From NCBI RefSeq assembly GCF_965204935.1, contig NZ_CBDBFO010000002.1: a DNA stretch of 64,000 bases; one strand, given 5' to 3'. Position numbers and translations under genes: made by a program. Positions 7,900 to 15,937 of the stretch are shown here, piece after piece. The notes under the pieces were generated by a model that saw only the letters and a program-made list of their open reading frames with translations, was not told the DNA's origin and did no database searches. Origin of the DNA: Hoeflea_A sp965204935. Its GTDB lineage: Bacteria; Pseudomonadota; Alphaproteobacteria; Rhizobiales; Rhizobiaceae. How positions within the stretch are numbered: the stretch's first letter is position 1; the number at the start of each line of letters is the position of its first letter.

Positions 7900-8478
7900 G
7901 TGTATATCAAAACGATCGAACCTGACGATGCGAGCGGTGAAATTGCCGCGCTCTACGACGCGGAACGCGCGTCCATGGGACAGGTCATGGAGGCGACGCA
8001 ATGCTGGTCCGCCCGGCCGGACATTATCGTGCCGATTGAAAACCTGCTGCACCAGATCCGGGATGAATTCTCCCTTGGTCTGCTGAATTTCCGGCTTATC
8101 ACCTTCGTAGCCGCACGGTTTGTTCCTTCCAGCTATTGCTCGCACGTGTATTTTCGAGCGCTGTCATCAATGATCGGCCGCGACGAAACCCTGGCCGTTC
8201 ACCGCGACTATCGAAATGCCGGCCTTAGCGAACAACAGGTCGAGATGCTGGCCTATGCAGAGCAGATCAGCCGCGATGCCTCAAAGATTACCGAGACGGA
8301 CATCAAGCGCCTGCGCGACGTCGGTTTCAGTGACCTCAATATCGCCGATATTGCTCTTGCTGCGTCATTTCGAAACTTCATGAGCCGGTATTTTGACGCC
8401 GTCGGAGCAACTGTGGAGGCTGAATTCCTCGATGCCGATCCTGAAATCAGGCAGGAACTGGCCGTCGGCCGGAAATAG
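7900..8478 (+). CDS. AhpD/carboxymuconolactone decarboxylase-like protein
   Basis: A 192-residue helical protein of the AhpD-like fold. The GTG at 7900 is preferred because GGGAGG precedes it at the right distance; an in-frame ATG at 7861 has no such site. The segment corresponding to the usual CxxC motif reads PSSYCSHVYFRALSS, so only one of the two redox cysteines is present (first position is serine). Downstream helices (SEQQVEMLAYAEQISRDASKITETDIKRLRD) match peroxidase-related members. Peroxidatic activity is therefore doubtful. It lies after the AraC-NmrA-DUF1772 group, 158 bp away. Confidence 0.7.
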   Translation: MYIKTIEPDDASGEIAALYDAERASMGQVMEATQCWSARPDIIVPIENLLHQIRDEFSLGLLNFRLITFVAARFVPSSYCSHVYFRALSSMIGRDETLAVHRDYRNAGLSEQQVEMLAYAEQISRDASKITETDIKRLRDVGFSDLNIADIALAASFRNFMSRYFDAVGATVEAEFLDADPEIRQELAVGRK

Positions 8479-8604
8479 GAACCATTCGTGGACACGGCCA
8501 TTCGCCGCACTGGTCGAATGGTGAGGCCTTCGAACAAGCAGCGACATGTTTGACATATTCGTTCCGTACCGTCGGATCTGTTCGTCGATCCAGTAGCAGC
8601 CGGA

Positions 8605-9093
8605 ATGCGCAATATGCAGTTTCGATCAGGTCGCTCGGTTGTAGCCGCCCTCGCCCTTTTGATGATGTCCTCAACAGGTGTCGTCGCCGCACCCGCTGAG
8701 GACCATTGGAGCCGCACGCCCGATGAGGCGGCAGACGTCCTTCTCGACGAGGCACAGACCTACATAAAAAGGGGCAGATTTGACCTGGCAATGGTGGTCC
8801 TTGCGGAGGCCGCCGAGGCAAGCCCCGAAAACCCGGACGTGTGGAATCTGATCGGCTTCAGTCAGCGCAACAGCGGAAACCTCGACGAAAGTGCCGAAGC
8901 CTACACAAAGGCGCTCCGGCTCGATCCAGACCATTTGGGTGCCTTGGAATATCAGGGGGAATTGTTCTTGCTGACCGGCGATGTCCAGTCAGCCCTGGGC
9001 AATCTTCAACGCATGGAGTCCCTTTGTCCGGAGGGCTGCGAGGAGACAGGCGAACTGGCGGCCTCCATTCGAAGGTTCCAGAACCAGAATTAG
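8605..9093 (+). CDS. Secreted TPR-repeat protein
   Basis: A 162-residue protein with a signal peptide (about residues 4-29, VVAALALLMMSSTGVVAA) and tetratricopeptide repeats spanning roughly residues 45-145. Helical pairs such as PDVWNLIGFSQRNSGNLDESAEAYTKALRLDPDH and LGALEYQGELFLLTGDVQSALGNLQRMESLCP are clear. Two cysteines near the C-terminus (LCPEGCEE) may pair. TPR proteins scaffold other proteins; the partner is unknown. It is followed 99 bp later by the Popeye-domain gene on the same strand. Start could also be the ATG at 8614. Confidence 0.78.
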   Translation: MRNMQFRSGRSVVAALALLMMSSTGVVAAPAEDHWSRTPDEAADVLLDEAQTYIKRGRFDLAMVVLAEAAEASPENPDVWNLIGFSQRNSGNLDESAEAYTKALRLDPDHLGALEYQGELFLLTGDVQSALGNLQRMESLCPEGCEETGELAASIRRFQNQN

Positions 9094-9192
9094 CGACGCG
9101 CACCGGCAATCTGCGTCGCCCACAAGCCTATCACCCCGAAACCCGGTGACTTAGGATGGACCTTCAAGAAAAGGTTCTAAGGGGTCGATATT

Positions 9193-9858
9193 ATGCTGGG
9201 GCTCGATGTATTGGTCAGCGTTGCCAACGTTGTCTATCTGTTTTCCTATTCGGTGCGAGACATATTGTGGCTGCGTATCCTGACCGTGGTCGGTGGCACA
9301 TTGCTCATGCCCTACTACTACCTGCAGGAAACGCCGCTTTGGGCGCCGATCGGCTGGAATGTCGTCTTTATCGCAATCAATCTCTTCTGGATCACAAAGC
9401 TAGCGCTGGATCGGCGCCCGGTGCCCTTTACCGAGGAGGAGAAACGCATCTACCGGATTGCGTTCCGCAATATTCGCGAACGTGACGCATTCAAGCTGTT
9501 TCGCATGGGCAAATGGACATCCGTTCCGGCCAGCACAAAACTGGTGAACCAGGGGGACGCGGTAGAGCACCTCTCGGTCATCGTCGATGGCGAAGTCAAT
9601 GTCGAGATGAACGGAACTGTTGTGGACACGCTCGATCAGGGACGGTTCCTGGGTGGCGCTGCGTTCCTCAACAGGGTCAACCAATATGAAGCGCCTGTTT
9701 CCGTGCAAACCACTAGGCAATCACGCGTCATTGCCTGGACGTTTGCGGATCTGGAGGCACTTTTTGACAAGGATCTGCGCCTTGAGGTCGATATTGAAGC
9801 CAGCCTCGGGCTGGAACTGACACGCTTCCTTGAGACCGCAAGAACGAGGCTCCTGTAG
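9193..9858 (+). CDS. Bacterial Popeye-domain (cyclic nucleotide-binding-like) membrane protein
   Basis: A 221-residue protein with three short hydrophobic segments at the N-terminus (about residues 3-22, 27-45, 52-70). A cyclic-nucleotide-binding-type beta-barrel follows at about residues 95-200. The run FRMGKWTSVPASTKLVNQGD, then LSVIVDGEVNVEMNGTVV and a late SRVIAWTF strand, follows the order of animal POPDC proteins. Where POPDC proteins have DSPE and FQVT for cAMP binding, this one reads FLGGAAF and APVSVQT, so ligand binding is uncertain. The family is known in vertebrate muscle and sporadically in bacteria. It lies between a TPR gene and two genes I do not recognise. Confidence 0.75.
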   Translation: MLGLDVLVSVANVVYLFSYSVRDILWLRILTVVGGTLLMPYYYLQETPLWAPIGWNVVFIAINLFWITKLALDRRPVPFTEEEKRIYRIAFRNIRERDAFKLFRMGKWTSVPASTKLVNQGDAVEHLSVIVDGEVNVEMNGTVVDTLDQGRFLGGAAFLNRVNQYEAPVSVQTTRQSRVIAWTFADLEALFDKDLRLEVDIEASLGLELTRFLETARTRLL

Positions 9859-9942
9859 CGCCGATCGCAGAATCTGCTTTCAGCATCGGGATCTGAGCCT
9901 TAGATTGTCGACATTGATTGAGCGCCGTGGATAAAGACCGCT

Positions 9943-10596
9943 ATGCCCAACGGATTTCCGGCTGGCTTGAAACTCAATTTTATTGAGTTGCCTGTCAGCA
10001 AAGACAAGGCTTTCCAATACGAGTATCGCCCGCTTCCGCGCAATTTTCTGGCCGGGTCGCCGGTTTCGTCGTCGCTCTCTCCGGCTCGCGAGCCTGGCTA
10101 CTATTTCAGTGATGGGAAGATCACCGGCAATCCGTTCCTTGATGCACCGCTCGATCAAGCCACCGGCGGCACGGTCTATTTTGAGTCGGAGCGTGAGGAG
10201 AACCTGAGATCCCTGGTTCGTATGTTGATGGGCTACAAATCGCAAAGGAACGATTTCACGGCGTTCGGCATTTCCGCCATCAACCCGGTCGAGGAACGTT
10301 TTCTGGATCAGATGAAGATAGTGCCTCATGCGGCGATATCACACGTTTCGGAAACCGATCAGAATGGGCTTCCCGGCGATCAGCGCGTGACAATGGAGGA
10401 AGCGATCATAGGCTTTGTCAGGGCCCAGTCCCAAAAATGGAACGAGCCCGGACGGACCTTCAGTTCCCGGCTCAGCGGCGCGGCCGGCGGCGACGGCGAA
10501 TATGCCAAGGAAGCGCTCGCCTTTGGTCTGCATATGGAAAACACCCATTGGGGCGTCCTGCGCCTTTGGAGCCGACCCTGGCTCGTTCTGAAGTAA
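9943..10596 (+). CDS. Protein of unknown function
   Basis: A 217-residue, apparently cytoplasmic protein without signal peptide or membrane segment; I do not recognise the family. It is rich in proline and aromatic residues in its first half (EYRPLPRNFLAGSPVSSSLS). The second half has a helical stretch (ERFLDQMKIVPHAAISHVSE) and a tryptophan-rich end (HWGVLRLWSRPWLVLK). The ribosome-binding site is weak. Codon use is similar to that of neighbours, and there is no convincing overlapping alternative frame. It stands 84 bp after the Popeye gene. Confidence 0.55.
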   Translation: MPNGFPAGLKLNFIELPVSKDKAFQYEYRPLPRNFLAGSPVSSSLSPAREPGYYFSDGKITGNPFLDAPLDQATGGTVYFESEREENLRSLVRMLMGYKSQRNDFTAFGISAINPVEERFLDQMKIVPHAAISHVSETDQNGLPGDQRVTMEEAIIGFVRAQSQKWNEPGRTFSSRLSGAAGGDGEYAKEALAFGLHMENTHWGVLRLWSRPWLVLK

Positions 10597-10722
10597 ACCG
10601 GCTTTCGGGTTGCCGTCCCGCCAATTGGCTTTCACTTCGGTTTTTTGCTAGTTTTTGAGAAACGGCTATCAATTTATTGATGCAATACTGCAGTGGCGCA
10701 GCAGGATTGCGACCTTGAATGA

Positions 10723-11514
10723 ATGTTGATCCAGCCGTCGGTAATGTTGGTAGTTCAGATCAATCCAAGATCTTGTCAGATGCTCGATAGACTGAAAGAA
10801 CGCCTGCTCAGCCCCCGCATGATTGTCTCGCTCATCCTTGCGGTGATCATTGTCGGCGCAACGCACCTGATTACCAACATCAATCTGATTGAAAAACTCC
10901 AGCGTCTTGCTGGCTTCACTGAGTATGTGGACAGTTCTCTCACGTCTGTCGACACGTTCAAGATCGTCAATGTTTTCTACTACGAGTTTATCGGCTGCGA
11001 GATTGAGGGCGACTTTCCGAAGTATGGCATCAACTGCTCCGGTGACGGTCTTTCAGGGCCGAGAATGACGGAAACGGAAAGCAGGATCTACGGCCAGGAA
11101 AAGAAATTGAGCCAGCGCTTCGTTGAGGCCGTGTTCAATGCGATAGGCAGACTGTGGAGCGAATCGACGTGGCTGGGTCTGGCGATTTTTGTCCCTGCGA
11201 TGTGGGTGGCCGGTGTCTTCGTTCATAGCCGTCTTCCGGGCGAAAACGACTTTCTGGACTTTCTCTATTTTGTATTTGCCACACCCGTGGTCGCCAGTGG
11301 CATCGCACTTGCGCTGAAAGTGCTTCTGCTTGTCCTTGTGTGGATATTCTCGGCCGCCTTGGGTGGCGTCATCTGGGTGGTTGTGACGCTCAGCGGCTTT
11401 TCCTTCTGGATCAGCCGTGGCGTGGAGGTCTACTCGACAGCGCACAATATCGCCGAGTTCCAGCGGGAAAGCACGAGACGGGAATCGACAAAGAAAGACA
11501 CCGACCAAAAATAG
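10723..11514 (+). CDS. Membrane protein of unknown function
   Basis: A protein of up to 263 residues that I do not recognise. It has an N-terminal membrane segment (MIVSLILAVIIVGATHLI). A periplasmic-looking domain of about 100 residues holds two cysteines (EFIGCEIEGDFPKYGINCSG). Then come two or three further hydrophobic segments (LGLAIFVPAMWVAGVFV, FVFATPVVASGIALALKVLLLVLVWIF) and a charged tail (RESTRRESTKKDTDQK). Starts at 10723, 10744 and 10780 are possible; none has a strong ribosome-binding site, and the ATG at 10780 gives the most natural membrane start. It precedes dctB by about 140 bp. Confidence 0.6.
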   Translation: MLIQPSVMLVVQINPRSCQMLDRLKERLLSPRMIVSLILAVIIVGATHLITNINLIEKLQRLAGFTEYVDSSLTSVDTFKIVNVFYYEFIGCEIEGDFPKYGINCSGDGLSGPRMTETESRIYGQEKKLSQRFVEAVFNAIGRLWSESTWLGLAIFVPAMWVAGVFVHSRLPGENDFLDFLYFVFATPVVASGIALALKVLLLVLVWIFSAALGGVIWVVVTLSGFSFWISRGVEVYSTAHNIAEFQRESTRRESTKKDTDQK

Positions 11515-11656
11515 CTGCCGGGAAGAAGCGGGTCGCGATTTCTGAGGATGCAGGACCGGGATTGTCCCGTTGCCGACCGGTCTTGATGCCTCGGCCGTGC
11601 GTTGCAGTTTGCAGATTTTACTTGCCTTTGTCGCGATTTCCCGCCAATCGCTCACC

Positions 11657-13381
11657 ATGCGCATCGTGCTGCGGACACTCATGCTTGCCGTTGCGGTTCT
11701 TGCAGTTGCCGGAATTTTCAGGCTGTCTTATGCCTATTTCCAGTCCGAGGAACTGTCCAAGGCCGATGAGAGACTGTCGCTGTACCGAAGTTCGGTCGTT
11801 GCGGCACTGGAACGCTTTTCACACCTCACCTACGTCCTTGCGCGCGATCCCTTCGTGATCGCAACGGCCGGCGACAACGATACCGATCTTCTGAACCGCA
11901 GACTGAAGGGTTTCGCACAGCAGGCAGGTCTCGACGCAATATACCTGATGGGCCGTGACGGCGAGACAATCTCGGCATCGAATGCCGGGGAACCGTCCAG
12001 CTTTGTCGGGCAGAACTACGGCTTCCGGCCCTACTTCAAGGACGCCATGGCGGGAAACCAGGGCCGATTTTACGGTATCGGAGCGACGACCGGCGAGCCA
12101 GGGTATTTCATTGCCGATTCCGTGCGCGACGCAAGCGGTGCCGTGCTCGGCGTGATCGCCATCAAGATCGATCTTTCCCGGCTGCAGGAAAGCTGGCGCC
12201 GGGGTGGTGAGCAGGTCTTCATGACCAATGCGGATGGCGTGGTGCTGCTGTCTTCCGATCGTGACTGGTCCTATCGTGTGCTTTCGCCGCTGACCAACGA
12301 ACAAAGGGAACTGATCCGCTCGAGCCGCCAGTTTCCCGGCCAGGCCCTGGATCCACTGGACTGGACGCCTCTCCCCGCGCAGCGCGCCAGGATCAACAAC
12401 ACCGAGCGTCTTCACCTGACCGAGACCGGCCTGCCACACGGATGGCAATTGCACTATCTTGCCAGCGACGACCGGGCGATCACCCGGGCCTGGCTGGCGA
12501 CGGGCACGGCCGTGATCCTTGCCGGCATCCTCTTCATGTTGATGCAGATCCAGCGAACGCGGCGCATGAAGGCGGCATTGAAACGTTCGGAAGAAGAAGA
12601 AGCACAGTTACGGCGGGCCAATGAACGTCTGGCGGTTGAGATTGAAGAACGGCGAACAGCCGAGCGACGACTGAAACGCACTCAGGGCGAACTGGACCGT
12701 GCCAGCCGCCTTGCGGCCCTTGGCAGGCTTGCAGCCTCCGTCACGCACGAACTTGGACAGCCGATCGCTGCCATGCGCAACCACCTGGCCGCCGCCGAAA
12801 TGTCCGCACAGGGCAATATCGCCCTCGCCGGTGGACTGAGCGGGCTGGTCGACCGCATGGAGGGCATCACCAGGCAATTGAAATTTTTCGCAAGAACGGA
12901 ATCGGAGAATTTTGAGAACGTGGATCTGAGGGAGGCCATGCAGGCCTCCCTGGCATTGGTTCAGCCCAATCTGTGCACGATCGACGCAGATGTCGTCACC
13001 GGCTTTGCCGAGGAGCCTGTGGTTGTTCGCGGCAGCCGTCTGCGGCTCGAACAGGTCATGACCAATCTCCTGCGCAATGCTGTTGACGCGATGGAGGAAA
13101 CCGACAGACCGGAAATTCGGATCGGCATCGGCTTGGCCGGGCCGACTGCGTGGTTCGAGATCCGTGACAACGGCCATGGGCTTGGCGACGCGACCCTGGC
13201 GGACATAAGGGAACCTTTTGTCACGACGCGCGAGAGCGGTCGCGGAATGGGCCTCGGACTGGCGATATCCTCAACCATCGTCAACGATCACGGTGGTGTC
13301 ATGACCGCCACGAATGCGGAAGGCGGTGGTGCTGTTTTCCGGGTCGAGTTTCCCGTAACGCCCGAAAGCGAGGCCCGATGA
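11657..13381 (+). CDS. dctB: C4-dicarboxylate sensor histidine kinase DctB
   Basis: Inner-membrane sensor kinase of 574 residues from the ATG at 11657; an upstream in-frame ATG would add 29 residues with no membrane-protein logic. It has a first transmembrane helix (about 5-25), a periplasmic double-Cache sensor domain (about 35-270, with the DctB-like FRPYFKDAMAGNQGRFYGIGATTGEPGYF), a second helix (about 282-300) and a coiled coil. The kinase core follows: phospho-accepting His364 in SVTHELGQP, N-box NLLRNAVDAM, G1 DNGHGLG and G2 GRGMGLGLAIS. Its stop overlaps the dctD start (ATGA). With dctD it should sense C4-dicarboxylates and control the TRAP genes downstream. Confidence 0.92.
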   Translation: MRIVLRTLMLAVAVLAVAGIFRLSYAYFQSEELSKADERLSLYRSSVVAALERFSHLTYVLARDPFVIATAGDNDTDLLNRRLKGFAQQAGLDAIYLMGRDGETISASNAGEPSSFVGQNYGFRPYFKDAMAGNQGRFYGIGATTGEPGYFIADSVRDASGAVLGVIAIKIDLSRLQESWRRGGEQVFMTNADGVVLLSSDRDWSYRVLSPLTNEQRELIRSSRQFPGQALDPLDWTPLPAQRARINNTERLHLTETGLPHGWQLHYLASDDRAITRAWLATGTAVILAGILFMLMQIQRTRRMKAALKRSEEEEAQLRRANERLAVEIEERRTAERRLKRTQGELDRASRLAALGRLAASVTHELGQPIAAMRNHLAAAEMSAQGNIALAGGLSGLVDRMEGITRQLKFFARTESENFENVDLREAMQASLALVQPNLCTIDADVVTGFAEEPVVVRGSRLRLEQVMTNLLRNAVDAMEETDRPEIRIGIGLAGPTAWFEIRDNGHGLGDATLADIREPFVTTRESGRGMGLGLAISSTIVNDHGGVMTATNAEGGGAVFRVEFPVTPESEAR

Positions 13382-14718
13382 CGGAGCACCTGCAATTCAG
13401 CATCCTGATCGTCGATGACGACAAGTCGATGCGTCACTCGCTCGTCACCCTTCTGGAGGCTGCGGGCTGGCGCACGGAAGCAGTCAACCGCGCATCCCTC
13501 GTTGAAGGCCGGTTGGCGGAAATGCGACCCGATGTGATCCTTTCGGATGTGCGAATGCCGGGCATGTCAGGGCTGGATCTGCTTGAGGAAATGGACGTGA
13601 ACGCGTCGCCGCCGCTGGTCCTGATATCGGCGCATGGCGACATTCCGACAGCTGTTCAGGCCATTCAGGACGGCGCTTACAGCTTTGTCGAAAAACCCTA
13701 TGAACCGCGAAGGCTGCTCACGATTCTACGCCATGCGGCCGAACAGTCGCGCATGCGCCAAAGCAATGACCGGCTGAAAGACCGGCTCCTGCAGCTCTCC
13801 GGTCTCGACCGCATCATGCTCGGCCGGACGGAGGAAATCCGCGACCTTCGCCACAACATCCTCAACCTTGCCGAAACAGAAGCGGCTGTTCTGATCCAGG
13901 GCGAAACCGGGACTGGCAAGGAGCTCGTCGCACGGGCCCTGCATGACCTCGGTCCGAACGCCGACGGCCCTTTCCTCGCACTGAACTGCGCGGCACTGCA
14001 TCCGGACGGTTTCGAAGCCGAAATGTTCGGTGCCAGTGACGGACCCGACGGACGCTTGCTGGCGGCTTCCGGCGGCACGCTGTTTCTGGATGAGATCTGT
14101 TCGTGCCCGCTGCCGGTCCAGGCGAAGCTGCTTCGCGTCATTGAGGAGAAGCAGATCCTGCCGGTTGGCGGTTCGGCACCCATCCCGCTCAGTTTTCGCG
14201 TGGTGTCGGCCACCAACGAGGACATTCAGGAGGCCGTCAGTCTGGGCAGACTGCGCCAGGACTTCCTGTTTCGCATCAACACCATGGTGCTGGACCTTCC
14301 GGCGCTGCGCCACAGACGCGATGATCTCGTGCTCCTGATCACTCACTTCCTCCAGGAGTATGCTGATCTTTATGAAACGGCCGTACCGGAGATGACGCAG
14401 GATGACCTGACCGCGCTTTTGGCCCATGACTGGCCAGGCAATGTGCGCGAACTGCGGAGCGTGGCTGAACGACGGGTCCTTTCCTCCCGCCGCGGCAGCG
14501 GTACGATCGCGCAGGCCATTTCGTCCGATCCGCAGATCGAGGATGTGCCCCACACATTGCGGGAAGCCGTTGCGGCTTTCGAACGGGAGCTGATCGGCAA
14601 GGCGATCAGGGCAAATAACGGACGCATGGACGCTGCCGCAGAGGCGCTCGGCATCGGGCGGCGGACCCTGAACGACAAGATCGTCAAGCTGGGCCTCGAC
14701 AAGGAGGCCCTGCTCTGA
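13378..14718 (+). CDS. dctD: NtrC-family response regulator DctD lacking the GAFTGA loop
   Basis: A 446-residue response regulator. The receiver domain (1-120) has acidic residues D13-D15, phospho-acceptor D57 and K106. The AAA+ domain (about 145-385) has Walker A GETGTGKE at 175-182, Walker B GGTLFLDEI at 232-240 and arginine-finger region RLRQDFLFRI at 291-300. The C-terminal Fis-type helix-turn-helix reads DAAAEALGIGRRTLNDKI. Normal members carry GAFTGA between ELFG and Walker B to touch sigma-54. Here EMFG (215-218) is followed by ASDGPDG and the insertion is about eight residues shorter, so GAFTGA is absent. It therefore may not activate sigma-54 promoters. It overlaps dctB by 4 bp. Confidence 0.9.
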   Translation: MTEHLQFSILIVDDDKSMRHSLVTLLEAAGWRTEAVNRASLVEGRLAEMRPDVILSDVRMPGMSGLDLLEEMDVNASPPLVLISAHGDIPTAVQAIQDGAYSFVEKPYEPRRLLTILRHAAEQSRMRQSNDRLKDRLLQLSGLDRIMLGRTEEIRDLRHNILNLAETEAAVLIQGETGTGKELVARALHDLGPNADGPFLALNCAALHPDGFEAEMFGASDGPDGRLLAASGGTLFLDEICSCPLPVQAKLLRVIEEKQILPVGGSAPIPLSFRVVSATNEDIQEAVSLGRLRQDFLFRINTMVLDLPALRHRRDDLVLLITHFLQEYADLYETAVPEMTQDDLTALLAHDWPGNVRELRSVAERRVLSSRRGSGTIAQAISSDPQIEDVPHTLREAVAAFERELIGKAIRANNGRMDAAAEALGIGRRTLNDKIVKLGLDKEALL

Positions 14719-14728
14719 TTTCGGTGCT

Positions 14729-14742
14729 TGCGGAATTCCGCA
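14729..14742. promoter_or_regulatory. 14-bp perfect palindrome before dctP
   Basis: TGCGGAATTCCGCA is a perfect palindrome located 11 bp after the dctD stop and 100 bp before the dctP start. It could be the binding site of DctD or another dimeric regulator for the TRAP operon. I could not find a convincing -24/-12 sigma-54 promoter in the same gap. Confidence 0.4.
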
Positions 14743-14841
14743 GGGCTCTCAGCATTCAGCATGCGAATTTCTTCATAGGCAACCGCCGCGCTCTTCTTGA
14801 TGATATAGTCGGGACATTCACAGTCATCCGGGAGGATCATC

Positions 14842-15852
14842 ATGCGCAAATATTTTTTCCGCACAGCTCTTGCGGCGATCGCCGTTTCCATGGCGACGGA
14901 GGCCATGGCAACCGAGTGGAACGTATCATTGTGGGGCAAGCGCCGCGCCTTTACCGAACATGTCGAGAAGCTGGCTGAACTCGTCAGCCAGAAGACCAAT
15001 GGCGGCTTCACGCTCAATCTGAGCTATGGCGGCCTGTCGAAAAATCGCGAGAACCTCGACGGCATTTCCATCGGCGCATTTGAAATGGCGCAGTTCTGCG
15101 CCGGATATCACCGCGACAAGAACCCGTCGATCACCGTGCTGGAATTGCCGTTCCTGGGCGTCGATTCGCTCGAGAAGGAACGCGACATCTCGATGGCGCT
15201 TTACAAGCACCCGGCTGCCATCAAGGACCTGGCCCGCTGGAACGCGACGCTGCTGATGCCCTCACCGCTGCCGCAGTACAATCTCGTGGGTATTGGCGAC
15301 GCGCCGAAGAGCCTTGCAGACTTTGACGGCCTGACGGTTCGCGCAACCGGCGGTATCGGCGCTGCGATGAAGTCCGTCGGCGCGGTTCCAACCTCCATGT
15401 CGGCGACCGAGGTGCGCCAGGCAATTGACAGCGGTGTGGTCAAGGCGGTTGCGTTCGCACCGCACGCACACATGTCTTTCGGTGTCATCGAAAGCGGCAA
15501 CTGGTGGACGACAAACCTCAACCCCGGCACCGTCAACTGCCCGGTCGTGGTCAACACCGATGCGCTTGACGCGCTGACCGACGAGGAGCGTGATGCTCTA
15601 CTGAGCTCGGTCGATGAAGCGCTCGACCACTACATCGAAAACTACAACAACAACACCATGAATGCCTGGGGGCCGGCTCTCGAGGAGCGCGGCATCGAAC
15701 AGGTGACATTCACCCAGGAAGAGATCGATGCGTTCCGTGAAGCTGCAGCCGCCCCGGCAGCGTCAGCCTGGATTGAGGAGAACAATGCACGTGGGCTCCC
15801 CGCCCAGGAGCTGTATGATTTCGTTCTCGAACAGATCAATCAGGGCAGCTAG
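14842..15852 (+). CDS. dctP: TRAP transporter periplasmic substrate-binding protein (DctP)
   Basis: A 336-residue periplasmic binding protein of the DctP family. The signal peptide covers about residues 1-23 (ALAAIAVSMATEAMA). The family core is seen in LPQYNLVGIGDAPKSLADFDGLTVRATGGIGAAMKSVGAVPTSMSATEVRQAIDSG, where the arginine of VRATG is the usual carboxylate-binding residue of TRAP proteins. The ribosome-binding site GGGAGGATCATC is strong. It is the first gene of a dctPQM operon and is separated from dctQ by a strong 12-bp stem-loop. The adjacent dctBD suggests C4-dicarboxylate or related organic acids as ligand. Confidence 0.92.
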   Translation: MRKYFFRTALAAIAVSMATEAMATEWNVSLWGKRRAFTEHVEKLAELVSQKTNGGFTLNLSYGGLSKNRENLDGISIGAFEMAQFCAGYHRDKNPSITVLELPFLGVDSLEKERDISMALYKHPAAIKDLARWNATLLMPSPLPQYNLVGIGDAPKSLADFDGLTVRATGGIGAAMKSVGAVPTSMSATEVRQAIDSGVVKAVAFAPHAHMSFGVIESGNWWTTNLNPGTVNCPVVVNTDALDALTDEERDALLSSVDEALDHYIENYNNNTMNAWGPALEERGIEQVTFTQEEIDAFREAAAAPAASAWIEENNARGLPAQELYDFVLEQINQGS

Positions 15853-15870
15853 GTTCTGACCTTTACCATG

Positions 15871-15901
15871 CCCCCGCGCCGCCTTTTCTGCGGCGCGGGG
15901 G
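15871..15901 (+). terminator. Intercistronic stem-loop between dctP and dctQ
   Basis: A perfect 12-bp GC-rich stem (15871-15882 with 15890-15901) and a 7-base loop, without a long U run after it. It probably protects the 3' end of the dctP message or partly terminates, giving more binding protein than membrane subunits, as is common in such operons. Confidence 0.7.
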
Positions 15902-15937
15902 TCTCGGACTTGAATTGCCGCAAATCGGGAGGTGGTT

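Noticed and set aside
14719..14841. Sigma-54 promoter before dctP
   Set aside because: The only GG-N10-GC spacing (near 14778) has poor flanking bases, and the neighbouring DctD lacks the sigma-54 contact loop.
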